From Dicyema japonicum (Eukaryota > Dicyemida > Rhombozoa > Dicyemidae): a stretch of DNA of 40,406 nt. Positions 19,208 through 30,039 of this stretch are shown in pieces. The notes beneath the pieces are model-generated. The model did no database searches. It worked only from the letters and a program-made list of their open reading frames with translations, and was not told where the DNA came from. The translations under genes and the position numbers were made by a program. The DNA is taken from NCBI GenBank assembly GCA_011109175.1, contig RDEW01000018.1, positions 252,638 through 293,043 on the forward strand. The letters run 5' to 3'. How positions within the stretch are numbered: the stretch's first letter is position 1; every line of letters begins with the position of its first letter.

Positions 19208-20630
19208 TCTTACTCTGCCTTTTTTCTATTAATGGTTTCATGTAAATTCTCTAATTATGAGGTTTTAGTTAAGTTTTTTAAAACCACCCCTGCGTTTCCC
19301 ATAAGCATATTTATGGTCTCTTTGCTATTGTTCACTCCACATAACCTATCTCCTCGTACGATACGTAGTTCATTGATGTCACCCGCTGTTCATTATACTG
19401 TTTCGGATCTACAATTTAATATATTTAGCATTAAATATTGTGTGATTCACGTGTGTCCAGTTGGTTTATTGTTTGTAGGGTCGAACACTAACATACATGG
19501 TCAAATATTTATTCTTTTTTATTTGTGTCTCTTTACATGACTTTTTTTAATAGTGATAGTAAAACTTGTCAAGTTTGAATCGGGTTTTTATGTGGGTCAT
19601 CGGCTCGTGGATAAATCCTAGACTTGTAACGAGTAGACCCAACCTCTTTCTCTTAACGAGCGAATACCAAATAGTTTGCTATATTGCACTATTTTGATTT
19701 ATGATAAAAATTTAGTAAACGACTTAAAAGACTGTAAATTATATTCTTTTATATTGCATTTCCTTGGACACGCAGTCGTTTCTGTTTCAGGCAGTCTTAT
19801 CACAATGCATTCACATACCGAATAAGCAAAATAATCTTTGTGTTCAAATACCATCCATGGGGGTAAATCTCACTGCTGATGATTAGGGTGCACTGGAGGA
19901 CTTTGACCGATCATTTTATTTATCATGTGTCCCTTTAAGAAAAAGAAATAATGATTAATTGAAACGCAACTGCGGAAAGCGGACGCTATAATTTTCATGT
20001 GGATCTCCTCGTAGAGAAATTACTTAGTTTGTCCAAATGTCAGCCAATGAATGACATGACACGATCAGAGGGAAGTCAATCGTCGAGAAAGAAACCCCAA
20101 TCGCCTTTCTTGAATTTTCTAAAAAACTATAAGTCATATGAAAAGCATAAAAATGTGTGGGTGCTTGTAGGAATAATATCACCTAATTGACTGGTAATTG
20201 ATCTTTCTCTATGCTCGGTTAATAACTGAGTTTAGATTGTATTGCTTCCAAGATTGGCTTAGTCCGCTGACCTTGATCTTCAATAACTAGGCTCAAAACA
20301 ACCAGTTTTTGATAAATGAATTTTTTAAGTATTTACATCAGAATGACACTGGACCAGCTTGATGCCCGTTAGATTTAAATTATCTTTATAATTTTGGAGT
20401 CCAGAGATCCACAGAAACTATGACCATCTGGACTGGTGGGTCGAGATTTTATAACATTGTTACTTGCAGAATAATAGTTATTTCTCAATATCAAGACTTC
20501 AGTACTCTGGAAGAAACTTCGTTTCCTTCTGGGATCCTTTTTACGTAATCCTATAAAAAAGCTGACTTTGTTTACAAGTATTCTATATTCTTTCTTTTGA
20601 CTTTTTATATCTCAAAAAGTCTGAAAAGTT
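19208..20630. other. Intergenic DNA downstream of DARS2
   Basis: AT-rich. A long open frame at 19232-19540 is hydrophobic but has no family signature and no splice support. Nothing else was identified apart from the small open frame at 20047-20190. Confidence 0.4.
20047..20190 (+). CDS. Small basic open frame, faintly HMG-box-like
   Basis: Encodes RKKPQSPFLNFLKNYKSYEK near its middle. KKPxSxFLxFxK is the look of the first helix of an HMG box, but the second and third helices are absent before the stop. Continuation through a short intron was sought and not established. It may be chance or the first exon of an unresolved gene. Confidence 0.2.
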   Translation: MNDMTRSEGSQSSRKKPQSPFLNFLKNYKSYEKHKNVWVLVGIISPN

Positions 20631-20633
20631 GTG

Positions 20634-21040
20634 GTTTTAAGATAATTATTTCAAATTTTGAATTATGATAGAAATTCGGTATTTTACTTGGATTTAAATA
20701 ATGCACTTTACGAGGACCCACATTAGCTATCGATTCTCCCAGGCAGCAAACACAATTTATTTTGTAAAGAACATCATAACTATGCCATTTTTTTAAAAAG
20801 GGTCATTTTTCATTAATGAGTTTTTTTTAAAGACAATTAATTATAACACAAAATCGAACAGTTAGCAACTGCTGGCTGCTCTCATAATTGAAAACGCGTT
20901 CATTGAGCCAGCTCCTTTCTCTCCTATCGTTTTTCTTCACGATGAGCGAGCCGATCCTGTTTTGAAGGGTCAGTGACCTGCTTCCAACTATTTTTTTCGT
21001 TTCGAATGCCACTGGTTCGAAGATGAATTGTCCTCCAAGA
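20634..21040. repeat. ~420-bp repeat also present at 28116-28540
   Basis: The block starting ttaagataattatttcaaat and running through a LINE-B 3' end is repeated in the same orientation at 28116-28540 with few differences (e.g. cccacatt versus cccatatt, and an extra ~25 bp near 28264). About 190 bp of it lies beyond the LINE-B tail. Confidence 0.85.
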
Positions 21041-21390
21041 CATGCGTATTTTTTTTATCTTAAGGGTCTCAACCTTCTCCGAAGCTGAGCCTGGGTCAGT
21101 TGCTGTCGTTGAGAGGTTGGAGGAAGAGAGGCTATCGACACAGGTGGCGTCCCAGGCAAGGTATTTACCACTCTCCCATGGGAAGAGAGTGGCTACGTTT
21201 GGTCTTCGGTTAGCTTGAGCAAGTCCAAACGGCTCCAATTGGACAAGAAATCCGTCAGTTTCAAGTCCCCAATGATTCCATTGATTGCGGCGTGTCTAGT
21301 ACTCCTTCCAGCACTCCTCCGGCAGGAGGGAGCATGAAGACCTTTCGTGTCTTGAAGAGAATTTTGGATTCTAATTGTGATCATGTTTCC
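20815..21390 (-). mobile_element. LINE-B 3' end
   Basis: The minus strand reads KGLHAPSCRRSAGRSTRHAA (CCHC region, about 21345-21290), then RRPNVATLFPWESGKYLAWD with ATCVDSLSSSNLSTTATDPG (endonuclease segment; the RPD Asp is Asn) and SLTLQNRIGSLIVKKNDRRE. The C-terminal helix ends in sequence homologous to other copies, followed by an agcagccagcag...taattaattgtctttaa tail at about 20820-20880. Frameshifts present. Confidence 0.8.
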
Positions 21391-21925
21391 AAAGTTTTAG
21401 CTTATTTGTAAAAAAATATATTTTTGAAATTTTATTGTTAATTGAGGCTCCTAAATTTCTGAGCCTGAATCATTTTAATTTTTGGAAGCTAATAAAAGAA
21501 TTCTCGCAATTAATTTCGATGAGGACACTATTAATTCACGCTTTGATTTTGTGCCATTTTAGGATCTTGCTTCCGCTCTACAAGCTGACCGATCAGCCTG
21601 ATAAACTTTGCCGTACTGGTGCAAAGTATATTGAATGATATGTTTGTTTATCTTGGAAGAAGATTACTGACCCTGCTGAACTGCATCGGATCCCATCTCG
21701 AAAGGAGGAAGATGGATATTAGAGGATCTGGATTATTGAGCCCATTTCCTTAAAAATCGTCTTTGGAGATAGGTTTTCAATTCTGAGAGCAGCCAGTCTG
21801 ACTGAATTCAGCTTCTAGTAGTTGTTAAGTATTTGTGTAGTTAAATAAAAATTTTCTTTATCAAAGTGTATACTGCAGCTTTGCTCAGTTTTGAATGAGT
21901 TATTGAAACTCTTAAAATAATAATA
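21391..21925. other. Unassigned spacer
   Basis: The short open frame 21435-21638 is unrecognised. No repeat or splice chain was found. Confidence 0.4.
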
Positions 21926-21927
21926 AC

Positions 21928-22240
21928 AGCCTTTTTCACGGAGCCGTGGTATTTATAGCTCCGCATAGGCAGGACACACACTTTATTTTAAGTAAGGAAC
22001 AGTTAATTTTAACTAATCGTAGAACCAAGGAATGATCTTCATTTCTATTTTCTTTTTCTTGTGTGGGTCCTTTTTTGACTATCCAGTTCCGCAGTGAGAG
22101 TCCACTGATGACGGAGTCACTCGTCAAGCCTTTTTAGTATCGTAGATGCGTGGAACCTTTAACCAGGTGAACAGCAGCGAGAATCGAACCCGTAACCTAA
22201 GTTACTTTGCCCGACACCTAACCACTATGCCACCCGGCTG
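21928..22240 (-). repeat. tRNA-derived SINE, best copy
   Basis: Minus strand: the head reads ggcatagtggttagg (complement of about 22218-22232) with B box ggttcgattc (complement of 22181-22190). The spacing suits internal RNA polymerase III promoter boxes. The body has the same palindromic core as the 13.6-kb copy. The 3' end reads gcctatgcggagctataaat then accacggctccgtgaaaaag and a short TTA run (21915-21927). Differences from the 13.6-kb copy are scattered point changes and small indels, i.e. separate insertions. Confidence 0.9.
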
Positions 22241-22344
22241 AAACTCTCGAAAAAGAAAGAAATTTTGATAAAAATAATTTTAAAAATTATATAATTATGT
22301 TTTATAATAAATAAAAAATTATTTGGTTGATTTATAAATTTTAC

Positions 22345-22440
22345 GATATTATTCGTTTTTAGAGGACTGGGATCACCTAACTGTCTGACTCTTTTGTCTT
22401 TCTTTCTCGGTGTTCCCGGGGTTATTAAAATAAATAAAAA
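22345..22440 (+). repeat. LINE-C-type 3' tail
   Basis: gggatcacctaact, then tttctttctcggtgttcccg gggttat, ending in AAATAAATAAA. The same arrangement occurs in 8345-8400 (minus) and 37850-38050 (plus). Confidence 0.55.
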
Positions 22441-22535
22441 ATGCCATTTTTCAAAATTTATATGACATTTTTGAAATTTTAGTTGCCATAGATGCCGTTT
22501 TTTAGCTGCCATTTTTAGAATTTTAGTTGCCATAA
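22437..22535. repeat. Degenerate short tandem repeat (GCCATTTTT / TTTTAGTTGCCAT)
   Basis: Three to four imperfect units containing gccattttt and aattttagttgccat. Similar words occur near 20785 and 28264-28300. Confidence 0.6.
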
Positions 22536-22550
22536 ATTGCCCTAATCATA

Positions 22551-22785
22551 ACTAATCGATGAGGGAGAACAAAAGAATGCTCTTCACTTATTTTTTTATT
22601 TTTGTTGGGTGTGATTATTTTTGTAGACGATCCGTTTCCGCATTGAGATGTTTACTGATGACGGCGTCACTCGTCAAACCAAAGCATCGTAGATGCATGG
22701 AACCTTCAGCCGAAATGTACAGCATCGAGATTCGATCTAGGGACCATTAGGCCTTTAGCTCGACACACGTAATACTTCGCCACTT
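22551..22785 (-). repeat. tRNA-derived SINE, diverged copy
   Basis: Shares the tgatgacggcgtcactcgtc core and gcatcgtagatgc palindrome. The B box is mutated (gattcgatct). The A-box end and 3' tail are poorly kept. Confidence 0.75.
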
Positions 22786-22864
22786 AAATTCAAGCACTAA
22801 AAATACATTTTCGATTAGAGTTAATTCCTGAGAATTCGGCAGAAGAAATACCTGATTGATATTA

Positions 22865-23045
22865 TCATTGACACCAAATTGTTTTATCGATTGAAAATAA
22901 ACGTTTCGTAGAATCCTTCTATATTCATTTCTAAATATTTCTGGCTTTTCCAAAAATATCGTCGGGAAACCGAGTGGCTTTTCCAAAGGATATCCCTGGC
23001 AGTAGTCAGAGGTAACAGCCACTCGATCATATCCGCTGGACTCAG
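22865..23045 (+). mobile_element. LINE-B extreme C terminus
   Basis: The plus strand gives RETEWLFQRISLAVVRGNSH then SIISAGL (about 22965-23040), matching RETRWLLQLISVAIVRGNAT of the copy at 1-650. Only the last ~60 residues are readable. It lies tail to tail with the next fragment. Confidence 0.65.
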
Positions 23046-23179
23046 TAATTAACTACTCATGTTTCCTAATAATAAATTTTGAATATTTCTTATTTCATAA
23101 ATTCGAGATTTACCAGTCCCATTATTTGAAAAGTTTGAATCACTCAATGGGACTCTAATAATCTCTTTATCTGATAAAA

Positions 23180-23330
23180 TTTTTTTACAGAGTCTAGAAA
23201 ATAATAATTTATTAAAGAAAAAAGTGTGCAAATGGTCATATAGCGGTCGCCCTGACTGCGTGGCTATTCCCTCTCTGGATAGCGAGCAAGATCCGCTCAA
23301 ATAACCAGTAGCGCTCACGTGGGTCATCTG
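23180..23330 (-). mobile_element. LINE-B extreme C terminus and tail
   Basis: The minus strand reads REHYWLFERILLAIQRGNSH AVRATAI (23325-23240), followed by an ATTATT/AAAA-rich 3' tail. Close to the copy at 31950-32225 (WLFERISLVILIGNSHAIRA). Confidence 0.65.
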
Positions 23331-23339
23331 ATCATGTAG

Positions 23340-23594
23340 AAATTCGATTACCTAGACGACTCAAAAAGTTGAAATAAAATATATGCTTAAATAGTATCTA
23401 AATTATTTATAGATTCTAAAAATACTTTCCATAAAAAAAAACTATCATATAGTTTGTGTATTGTTGTAGCTTTGAGACAAACGGAAAGCTAATATTCGCA
23501 GATTTTTTTGGACAGCCATATCCTGAGTGACTATTCTTAATTTTTTTGTTTTTTAATTTTATTTATTTTTTAAACTTTCAAACAACCAATCAAA
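23340..23594. other. AT-rich spacer
   Basis: No feature seen. Confidence 0.5.
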
Positions 23595-26140
23595 ATTATA
23601 AATAACTAGGACGACAGAATAGCGAAGGCGTTACCTTTGATAATCGCAATTTCGAGCTTCTTCCTCAACCAGAGCCTCTCCCCTGGCTCACACCTTTTTG
23701 AGGCGAGTTTGCTTCCAATGCTGGAGAGAAAGGCGTCCGTCTTCGCTCCCACGGTTCTAGTTGTCTCCACAGCAATGGGGGTGAACTGGTATTGGCCTCC
23801 GAGGGATTCGTATTTATAGATCTTCTTGGCCTCCGTCTGGTCGGCTGCGTCTCCAGGAGAGTGCGTCGCCGTCAGCGATCTGGCCCCTGAGAAAGTGTCC
23901 ACACATGTTGCGTTTCAGACGAGTATTTTCCGTGGGAGTATGGGAATAACGTCATGCCGTCCGGCCTCTTCCCGTCGCCTCTGTCTAAGCCCAAAGGTTC
24001 CAATTGGGCCGGAAATCCCGCGCCTTGAGGGCTCGAAAAATGATGTCATTGAGGGCTGCGTGACGCGGAGTTCGACCAGCGTTTCGTCGGCAAGAGAGTG
24101 GATGTAAGCCTTTCGTATCAACGTCCCCGCCGCAACGGCATTTGTGTCTCTGGCATATGTCCAGTCCTAGGCGCAGTGCCACCCGATCCTCAGACTGTTT
24201 TCGTCAAGGAAGGTCTCCAGATGTGGGCACGGTAGGGCCTCGAGCCAGACTACATTTCCGCGATGTGCGGCCGACTTAATGCTTGCTAGTTGGCGCTTGT
24301 CTTGCGGCCTCCAGAGTGCTCATATATGAAATTGAGTCCCAACTCTTCAGGCAAACAAGTTCGACGGGAGTTCCAAGCCAACTCCCCACAACTTGCTAAC
24401 TCTATCAGGCTCCGAGTCCAAGGTATGTCCGGTTGCGTTACGTTGGACTGCTTGGGCCAAGCGACTGCAGCTCGCAAGGGATGAAAAGTAGGCAGGCAGG
24501 GCGGCTCAAGGGGGATCTTAACCCAATGCCCCATTTCTCGCAGGTAGTTTGCACATTGTCAAGCCAGATCATCGAATTTTACATTCAGTATTGATTCCGC
24601 CGATCGTCTCAGAGTCCGATCAGCCGACAATAGTGCTCTCCGGTGTTCAAAACATGGTGAACATCTCAAAATGTACATCATCTTCGACATTGAAATACAT
24701 TTCTTGAGCAAAAAGAAAGACACGTGTGGATCCAAAGATGATACTCTCTTTGTAAAGGCTTCAACTTCAATATCTTACTGGTAAGATTGTTTTCCAGCTC
24801 ATCGTTTCCGAGAGGGCAGCCGAGGAAGTGTGTCTTGTCCAAGGAGGATGTGCTGAAACCTGGAAGTAGGGATCTGAATTCTTGGCAGGCAGTAGAAAAG
24901 CTTAGAGATGAGCAGGAAATATTGATCAGTTCCGATTTCATAACATTGACACTTAAACCCAATTGGTTTAGAGCTGGAATGGTTGAAGAAATATCCTGAT
25001 ATATATTCTCCATGGGCCAGCTATTGTGGCTTCTAAGCACCACAGGTTGAGTTCGTTTATGTTTCGTGCCACTGTGTCAATGGTCATTGCAAAAAGCAAA
25101 GGCCCTTAAGGGTTTCCCTGCTGAACGCCTGTGCGCGAATAAAAGATATCGCTTCCGTAAACTAATGCTGAGTCCGTCCCATACGATAAGTGTACTAGTC
25201 AGCCAATCTCTGGAGCTCTCTGCCAACAGGTTTCCAAAATACAGTCTCTCCCCAGCGAGTTGAAGGCATTTGATATATCAAGCTTCAGGCCTAACCTTTG
25301 GTCTAAGAATTATTGTTGTTGAAGTAACTCCTCACGGCGTGGACTGGTGCCTCGCAACCACCGGTCACTCCCACCCAAGTTGAGTCGGGAGCAGCTCTTC
25401 AGCAATATTGTGGGTGACTCTCCGGGCAGCGATTTTAGCAGCAAGCCTTCGAAAGTATGTACCGATCGCAATTGGGCGGACACCTCTATCTCCTTTTCGG
25501 AATGCCAATAGATGTCCACAAAAAAAGATCTCTAGCAAATTTTAGAATATCACTATTAACTATTCGAGAGAGCAGCAAGGTGATAGACGTTAACAAGGCA
25601 CGGCCGGCTTCAGCAGTAGCTTCGGAAGTTAGGTCCTTTACGTGGTTTGGGCACAGTCCGTCCAGACCTCCGCAGCTACTGGGAGCAAAAGAATTTATTC
25701 CACACTACTTCGAATTCTGTGGGAGTAAATACAGGGAGGTCTTTTGGCATTGTCATGTTCCAATGGTTCGGTGGTGGAGCAGGGTGCTTTCTTCTCAGTA
25801 TCATCAAGAGTTTTCGGCACGACTTCAACAGTGCTTCGTCACAAGAGACTACTTTTACAGCTGGTCGAATGTCCCCTTCAATCGATTTTCGGTTCACTCT
25901 TTCTTAAAATGTCTTAGACTCTTTCTCTTTACACTCAGCTTCTGTATACAACTTTTTACGCCGAAGTACTTACTCAGGCTCGATTCCTGAGTTTTGCTGC
26001 GTTGAAGTGTCCAAAAAGGCAGAAGTATTCTTCTTGATTTTTGAGGCCAGTGATCCGTTGGAGCTTGCTCTGAGGCAGAAATTCCTAGGGTCATAGGTGC
26101 AAAGCTCAGTAGACGTATCCAAGAGGCCTGGTCGCTGTTA
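23595..26140 (-). mobile_element. LINE-B, longest copy (RT + CCHC + endonuclease), decayed
   Basis: Minus strand from about 26140: a helical N-terminal part (WIRLLSFAPMTLGISASEQ); FRKGDRGVRPIAIGTYFRRL (RT motif 2 region, about 25500-25440); a VGVTGGCEAPVHAVRSYF-like block; LKLDISNAFNSL (motif A, read across frames, about 25270); TGVQQGNP with LLFAMTIDTVARN (motif B, about 25120-25070); LNLWCLE where the YxDD box is damaged; then LGLSVNVMKSELI and THFLGCPLG (24960-24800). A linker follows (24540-24190), then [20 protein letters not shown] (24155-24096), [18 protein letters not shown] (RPD endonuclease motif, about 23985-23930), [14 protein letters not shown] and a C terminus ending KLEIAIIKGNAFAILSS. 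About 850 residues of recognisable protein, split by many frameshifts. Confidence 0.85.
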
Positions 26141-26144
26141 CTGA

Positions 26145-27080
26145 TGGCTTTATAAATTAATGACGTAGGAATTCAGCATCGGGAATTCGAGCGGCCTTAA
26201 ATTTTGCCTTAACAAAATAATAAATGACGTCATTGTACTTATTCAACTTATTAAATTCTCACTGTTCAAATTTAATGACGTCATTCCCACTAGTTAGCAT
26301 TATTAACCCACAATTAATATATTTAACCGCAACAAACACAAATATATAATTTTATCAGTCAACCTGAATGATAAACTCAAACTTCTACAATTACCAGTAG
26401 AGGGTAATTATGCTGCCCCTGATAACAAATCAGTGCATTAAAATAGGTCAAACTAAAAGACCCTGCCAATAACAACCGAATAACAACTTTAACCCTAAAT
26501 TAACATAAACAGTCAGAGAATTTCTGCAGATGCAATTTCTTAACCAAATCAGTACTATATAATTGAAATTTAGATTAAAATTGAGACTAAGCAAGTTAAA
26601 GAGGCTAGAGAGTATAGCATAGACTAGTTATGTCGCTACCAACGAATGGTAGGAAATAAATCATCGAAATAATCCATGGCGGGCTTGTGAAGTCGAACTT
26701 TATATCTTTATTTTTCTTAAATATATTTATTACTCGAACGCAGGTCTACCGCTGTTCTATAAACATTAAATTTAAATAAATTACTTCTAAAGTTGAAGAC
26801 TGTAAGGAATCTCTATGCTGCTGAAATTCATGCATAAATAAATCATTAAAACTACATTATTCTGTGATTTGGGCTCTCCGTAGTATTTTCTCTTAACCAT
26901 CACTATTTAGTTTAAATGGACATTTATTTATTCAATTTAGGTTTTCCATCCTCAAAATATTAACTAATATTAAATAAATTTAACTTCCAAATAATAAAAA
27001 TCACAATTTATAGATAAAGTCGACACTCGCAAATTGGCCATTTATGGTTTCTTAGAATTTTATGGCCAATTGAAAAAATA
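26145..27080. other. AT-rich interval with repeated TGACGTCA-type motifs
   Basis: No gene recognised. aatgacgtcatt palindromes (CRE-like TGACGTCA) occur at about 26224 and 26275, with a half-match (taatgacgta) near 26159. The remainder is AT-rich. Confidence 0.4.
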
Positions 27081-27083
27081 AAA

Positions 27084-27434
27084 TCAATAATTTTGAAGAA
27101 CAATGAACAAAGAATTTTGTGGCCAATTATTGTTATTAAACCAAGGCTTACAATGGTAAACCCAGCACAAACAGTCATAACTAATTAACTCAAGGAAGGA
27201 ATCAAAGGAAAAACATCTGTCTGCGCCGACCAAATTCACCTTCCAATACTTTACTGGGAGAAAGGTAGGAAGGGACTTGTTTGACAAGAATTGACCTTCA
27301 CTGAAAACTTCATCTTTCGGATCCAATGTATTCAGACAAAGAGCAAAGAGGCCATTTGAAAAAAATAAAATTAATGAACAAAGAATTTGAAAAAGCCTTA
27401 AAAAATTAAAATTAAGAAAATTTCCAAAGACCAA
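27084..27434 (-). other. Hydrophobic open frame, probably not a gene
   Basis: 116-codon AT-rich minus-strand frame. Its apparent membrane-like composition follows from T-rich DNA. It overlaps the end of a LINE-B reverse transcriptase fragment and has no family signature. Confidence 0.2.
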
Positions 27435-28125
27435 GGGTAACCAAACGGACTAACTCCTCGATCCTGACTCGTTCCAGCATTCCAGAACTTGTCACCAGGT
27501 AACGACGTTGTCCCCGGGGAAGAATTGTTGGATCCTCTTGATGCCGGTCAGGCATTGGTCGCCTCTTCAGTAAGGTGGATCCAGTGACGTCTCTGTTGTA
27601 CATTTTCATAAGGTGAGTTTCTGATCTTCTGGGGTTAACAATTTCATTTTATCTTGGATAGGTCATCGTTGAGTTATGCCGGTATAGTTATTCTTGAATA
27701 ATATCTTATAGCGTATGTGTAAAAGATTGCAAATCAGAACGTGGAACATTTAAAAGAGCTTCCACCAATTTTCGAGAATTTCCTCTCATATTTTCCAGAT
27801 TTTGTAGAAAGAATATAATCTCTGATTGAAGACCTTCTTGATCACTACTTCTTGATCACTGCCTCTCAGCGTCTCTTTGCAGTTCATTAGATGGAACAAG
27901 TTCATTTTGGCAAGTTCAATTCTGGGTATTCTGCACGTGGTGGTTAGGATGACCTCCCAGGGTGCAATCATCCAAATACCACACGTTCAGCGGAGTAGTA
28001 AGGCATCTCATGACACGGTCGACACCGAGGCAGAACAATGCCGGTCCTAGTGGGTCTCCTTGCTGAACTCCACACGACGAGGGAATGAAGTATTTCCCAT
28101 GTACAAGACTGGACGGTTTAAGATA
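27410..28125 (-). mobile_element. LINE-B reverse transcriptase core fragment
   Basis: The minus strand from about 28110 reads SCGVQQGDPLGPALFCLGVD (motif B) and LNVWYLDDCTLGG with an intact YLDD catalytic box. After a frame break it continues ELAKMNLFHLMNCKET (27975-27880). A further block STLLKRRPMPDRHQEDPT (27600-27540) resembles plus-strand sequence at 37690-37760 and may belong to another repeat. This copy preserves the catalytic box that is lost in the 23.6-26.1 kb copy. Confidence 0.75.
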
Positions 28126-28319
28126 ATTATTTCAAATTTTGAATTATGATAGAAATTCGGTATTTTACTTGGATTTAAATAATGCACTTTACGAGGACCC
28201 ATATTAGCTATCGATTCTCCCAGGCAGCAAACACAATTTATTTTATGTAAAGAACATCATAACTATGGCAATTTTCTGCCATAGAATGCCATTTTAAAAA
28301 AGGGTCATTTTCATTAATG

Positions 28320-28540
28320 AGTTTTTTTTAAAGACAATTAATTATAACACAAAATCGAACAGTTAGCAACTGCTGGCTGCTCTCATAATTGAAAACGCGT
28401 TTATTGAGCCAGCTCCTTTCTCTCTTATCGTTTTTCTTCACGATGAGCGAGCCGATCCTGTTTAGAAGCGTCAGTGACCTGCTTCCAACTATTCCTTTCG
28501 AATGCCACTGGTTCGAAGATGAATTGTCCTCCAAGACATG
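28320..28540 (-). mobile_element. LINE-B 3' end truncated at a satellite
   Basis: C-terminal segment VGSRSLTLLNRIGSLIVKKN and tail, part of the repeat shared with 20634-21040. Homology stops at 28541-28545, exactly where the 64-bp tandem array starts. Confidence 0.75.
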
Positions 28541-28544
28541 CGTA

Positions 28545-29248
28545 CTCTCAGACTAATATTTTCTCACATTGATATCTTGCTTGACCAAATCAGTTGTAGG
28601 TTACTCCGACTCTCAGACTAATATTTCTCACATTGATATCTTGCTTGACCAAATCAGTTGTAGGTTAGTCCGACTCTCAGACTAATATTTCTCACATTGA
28701 TATCTTGCTTGACCAAATCAGTTGTAGTTAGTCCGACTCTCAGACTATTATTTCTCACATTGATATCTTGCTTGACCAAATCAGTTGTAGGTTAGTCCGA
28801 CTCTCAGACTAATATTTCTCACATTGATATCTTGCTTGACCAAATCAGTTGTAGGTTAGTCCGACTCTCAGACTATATTTCTCACATTGATATCTTGCTT
28901 GACCAAATCAGTTGTAGGTTAGTCCGACTCTCAGACTAATATTTCTCACATTGATATCTTGCTTGACCAAATCAGTTGTAGGTTAGTCCGACTCTCAGAC
29001 TAATATTTCTCACATTGATATCTTGCTTGACCAAATCAGTTGTAGGTTAGTCCGACTCTCAGACTAATATTTCTCACATTGATATCTTGCTTGACCAAAT
29101 CAGTTGTAGGTTAGTCCGACTCTCAGACTAATATTTCTCACATTGATATTTTGCTTGACCAAATCAGTTGTAGGTTAGTCCGACTCTCAGACTAATATTT
29201 CTCACATTGATATCTTGCTTGACCAAATCAGAGTTGTAGGTTACTCAA
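28545..29248. repeat. 64-bp satellite, 11 units
   Basis: Unit begins ctctcagactaatatttctc and includes cacattgatatcttgcttga and gttgtaggttagtccga. Units start at 28545, 28610, 28674, 28737, 28801, 28865, 28928, 28992, 29056, 29120 and 29184; lengths are 63-65 bp. Units are almost identical, with single-base indels (missing A or G) and a few substitutions. Both outer units share ttactc instead of ttagtc, and the last ends in an inserted 'ga'. There are no unique spacers, so it is not a CRISPR. High identity implies recent amplification or homogenisation. Confidence 0.97.
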
Positions 29249-29249
29249 T

Positions 29250-29635
29250 TGTCTTACTGTTTCTTCTTCTTAAAGTAACCTGCCTGGTTTCTTAGTTTTC
29301 CTTCAGGATTCGTGCCAGTGACAGAACAGTAGATCACAAGATAGAAACACCATCAAACACTCTGAAACCTTAATTCACCTAAATGCGCGAAGAGTGCTCG
29401 ATGTATTGTTGATTATATAGTTTTCCATATTTCACGAGCTTGTGTGGGCTCAAATGAGAAACGGAGCTATGCTGAGGGCTCTACTTCCCCTCTTTCCCAG
29501 ATACTCAAACTATTTTTTTCGCATTGTGTCGATACTGAATGGAATTTTTAGTAATCCGGAAGATTCACTTTGCAGCATGTTTCGCCTGCCTTAATCCTAC
29601 ACAGGGAAGTACAACACTCACAGTAACGAGGATTA
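29250..29635. other. Unassigned spacer
   Basis: A short frame near 29458-29600 (MRNGAMLRALLPLFPRYSNY...) is not recognised. No other signal. Confidence 0.4.
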
Positions 29636-30015
29636 TATAAATTTTTTTTATTAATGACAATTTATTGAAGAATAAAACCAAATAGTTAAAGGCTACTGGC
29701 TGCTCTCAGGATTGAGAGCGCATTTCCCCTTACGATCTGTAAGGAGATGCGCTCAATGAGCCAGCCCTTCTCTTCTGATATCCCTCCTCCTTTTAGCGAC
29801 TAACGATCCAATTTTGTTGAGCAGGGTTAACGACCTGCTTCCTATGACTCCCGAAGTTTCAACTGAGACTGGTTCAAATGTGTACTGCTCGCCGAGGCAC
29901 GTGTACTTCTTTGCTTTAAGTATTTCTGCTTTCTCTGCAGCTGAGCCTGAATTTGTCCCACTCATTGTAATATTGGAAGGGGAGAAGCTATCTACGCAGG
30001 TGGCATCCCAGGCCA
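29636..30015 (-). mobile_element. LINE-B 3' end with tail
   Basis: The minus strand gives AWDATCVDS-like sequence (about 30012-29985), then SGTNSGSAAEKAEILKAKKY, TCLGEQYTFEPVSVETSGVI (29965-29860) and SLTLLNKIGSLVAKRRRD. The tail reads caataaattgtcattaataa at about 29640-29670. One of the cleanest copies of this region. Confidence 0.8.
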
Positions 30016-30039
30016 GGTATACAAATTAAATAAAGAAAA

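Noticed and set aside
19232-19540. Membrane protein gene after DARS2
   Set aside because: Hydrophobic only because the DNA is T-rich; no conserved motif, splice chain or start context.
22160-22240. tRNA gene
   Set aside because: A and B boxes are present, but the sequence is the head of a ~310-bp SINE found four times; no separate tRNA was seen.
25457-25990. Plus-strand 177-codon open frame
   Set aside because: It lies antisense to the LINE-B reverse transcriptase, whose motifs are recognisable on the minus strand.
28545-29248. Regular repeats resembling a CRISPR array
   Set aside because: The whole 64-bp unit repeats with no variable spacers, and the window is clearly from an animal.
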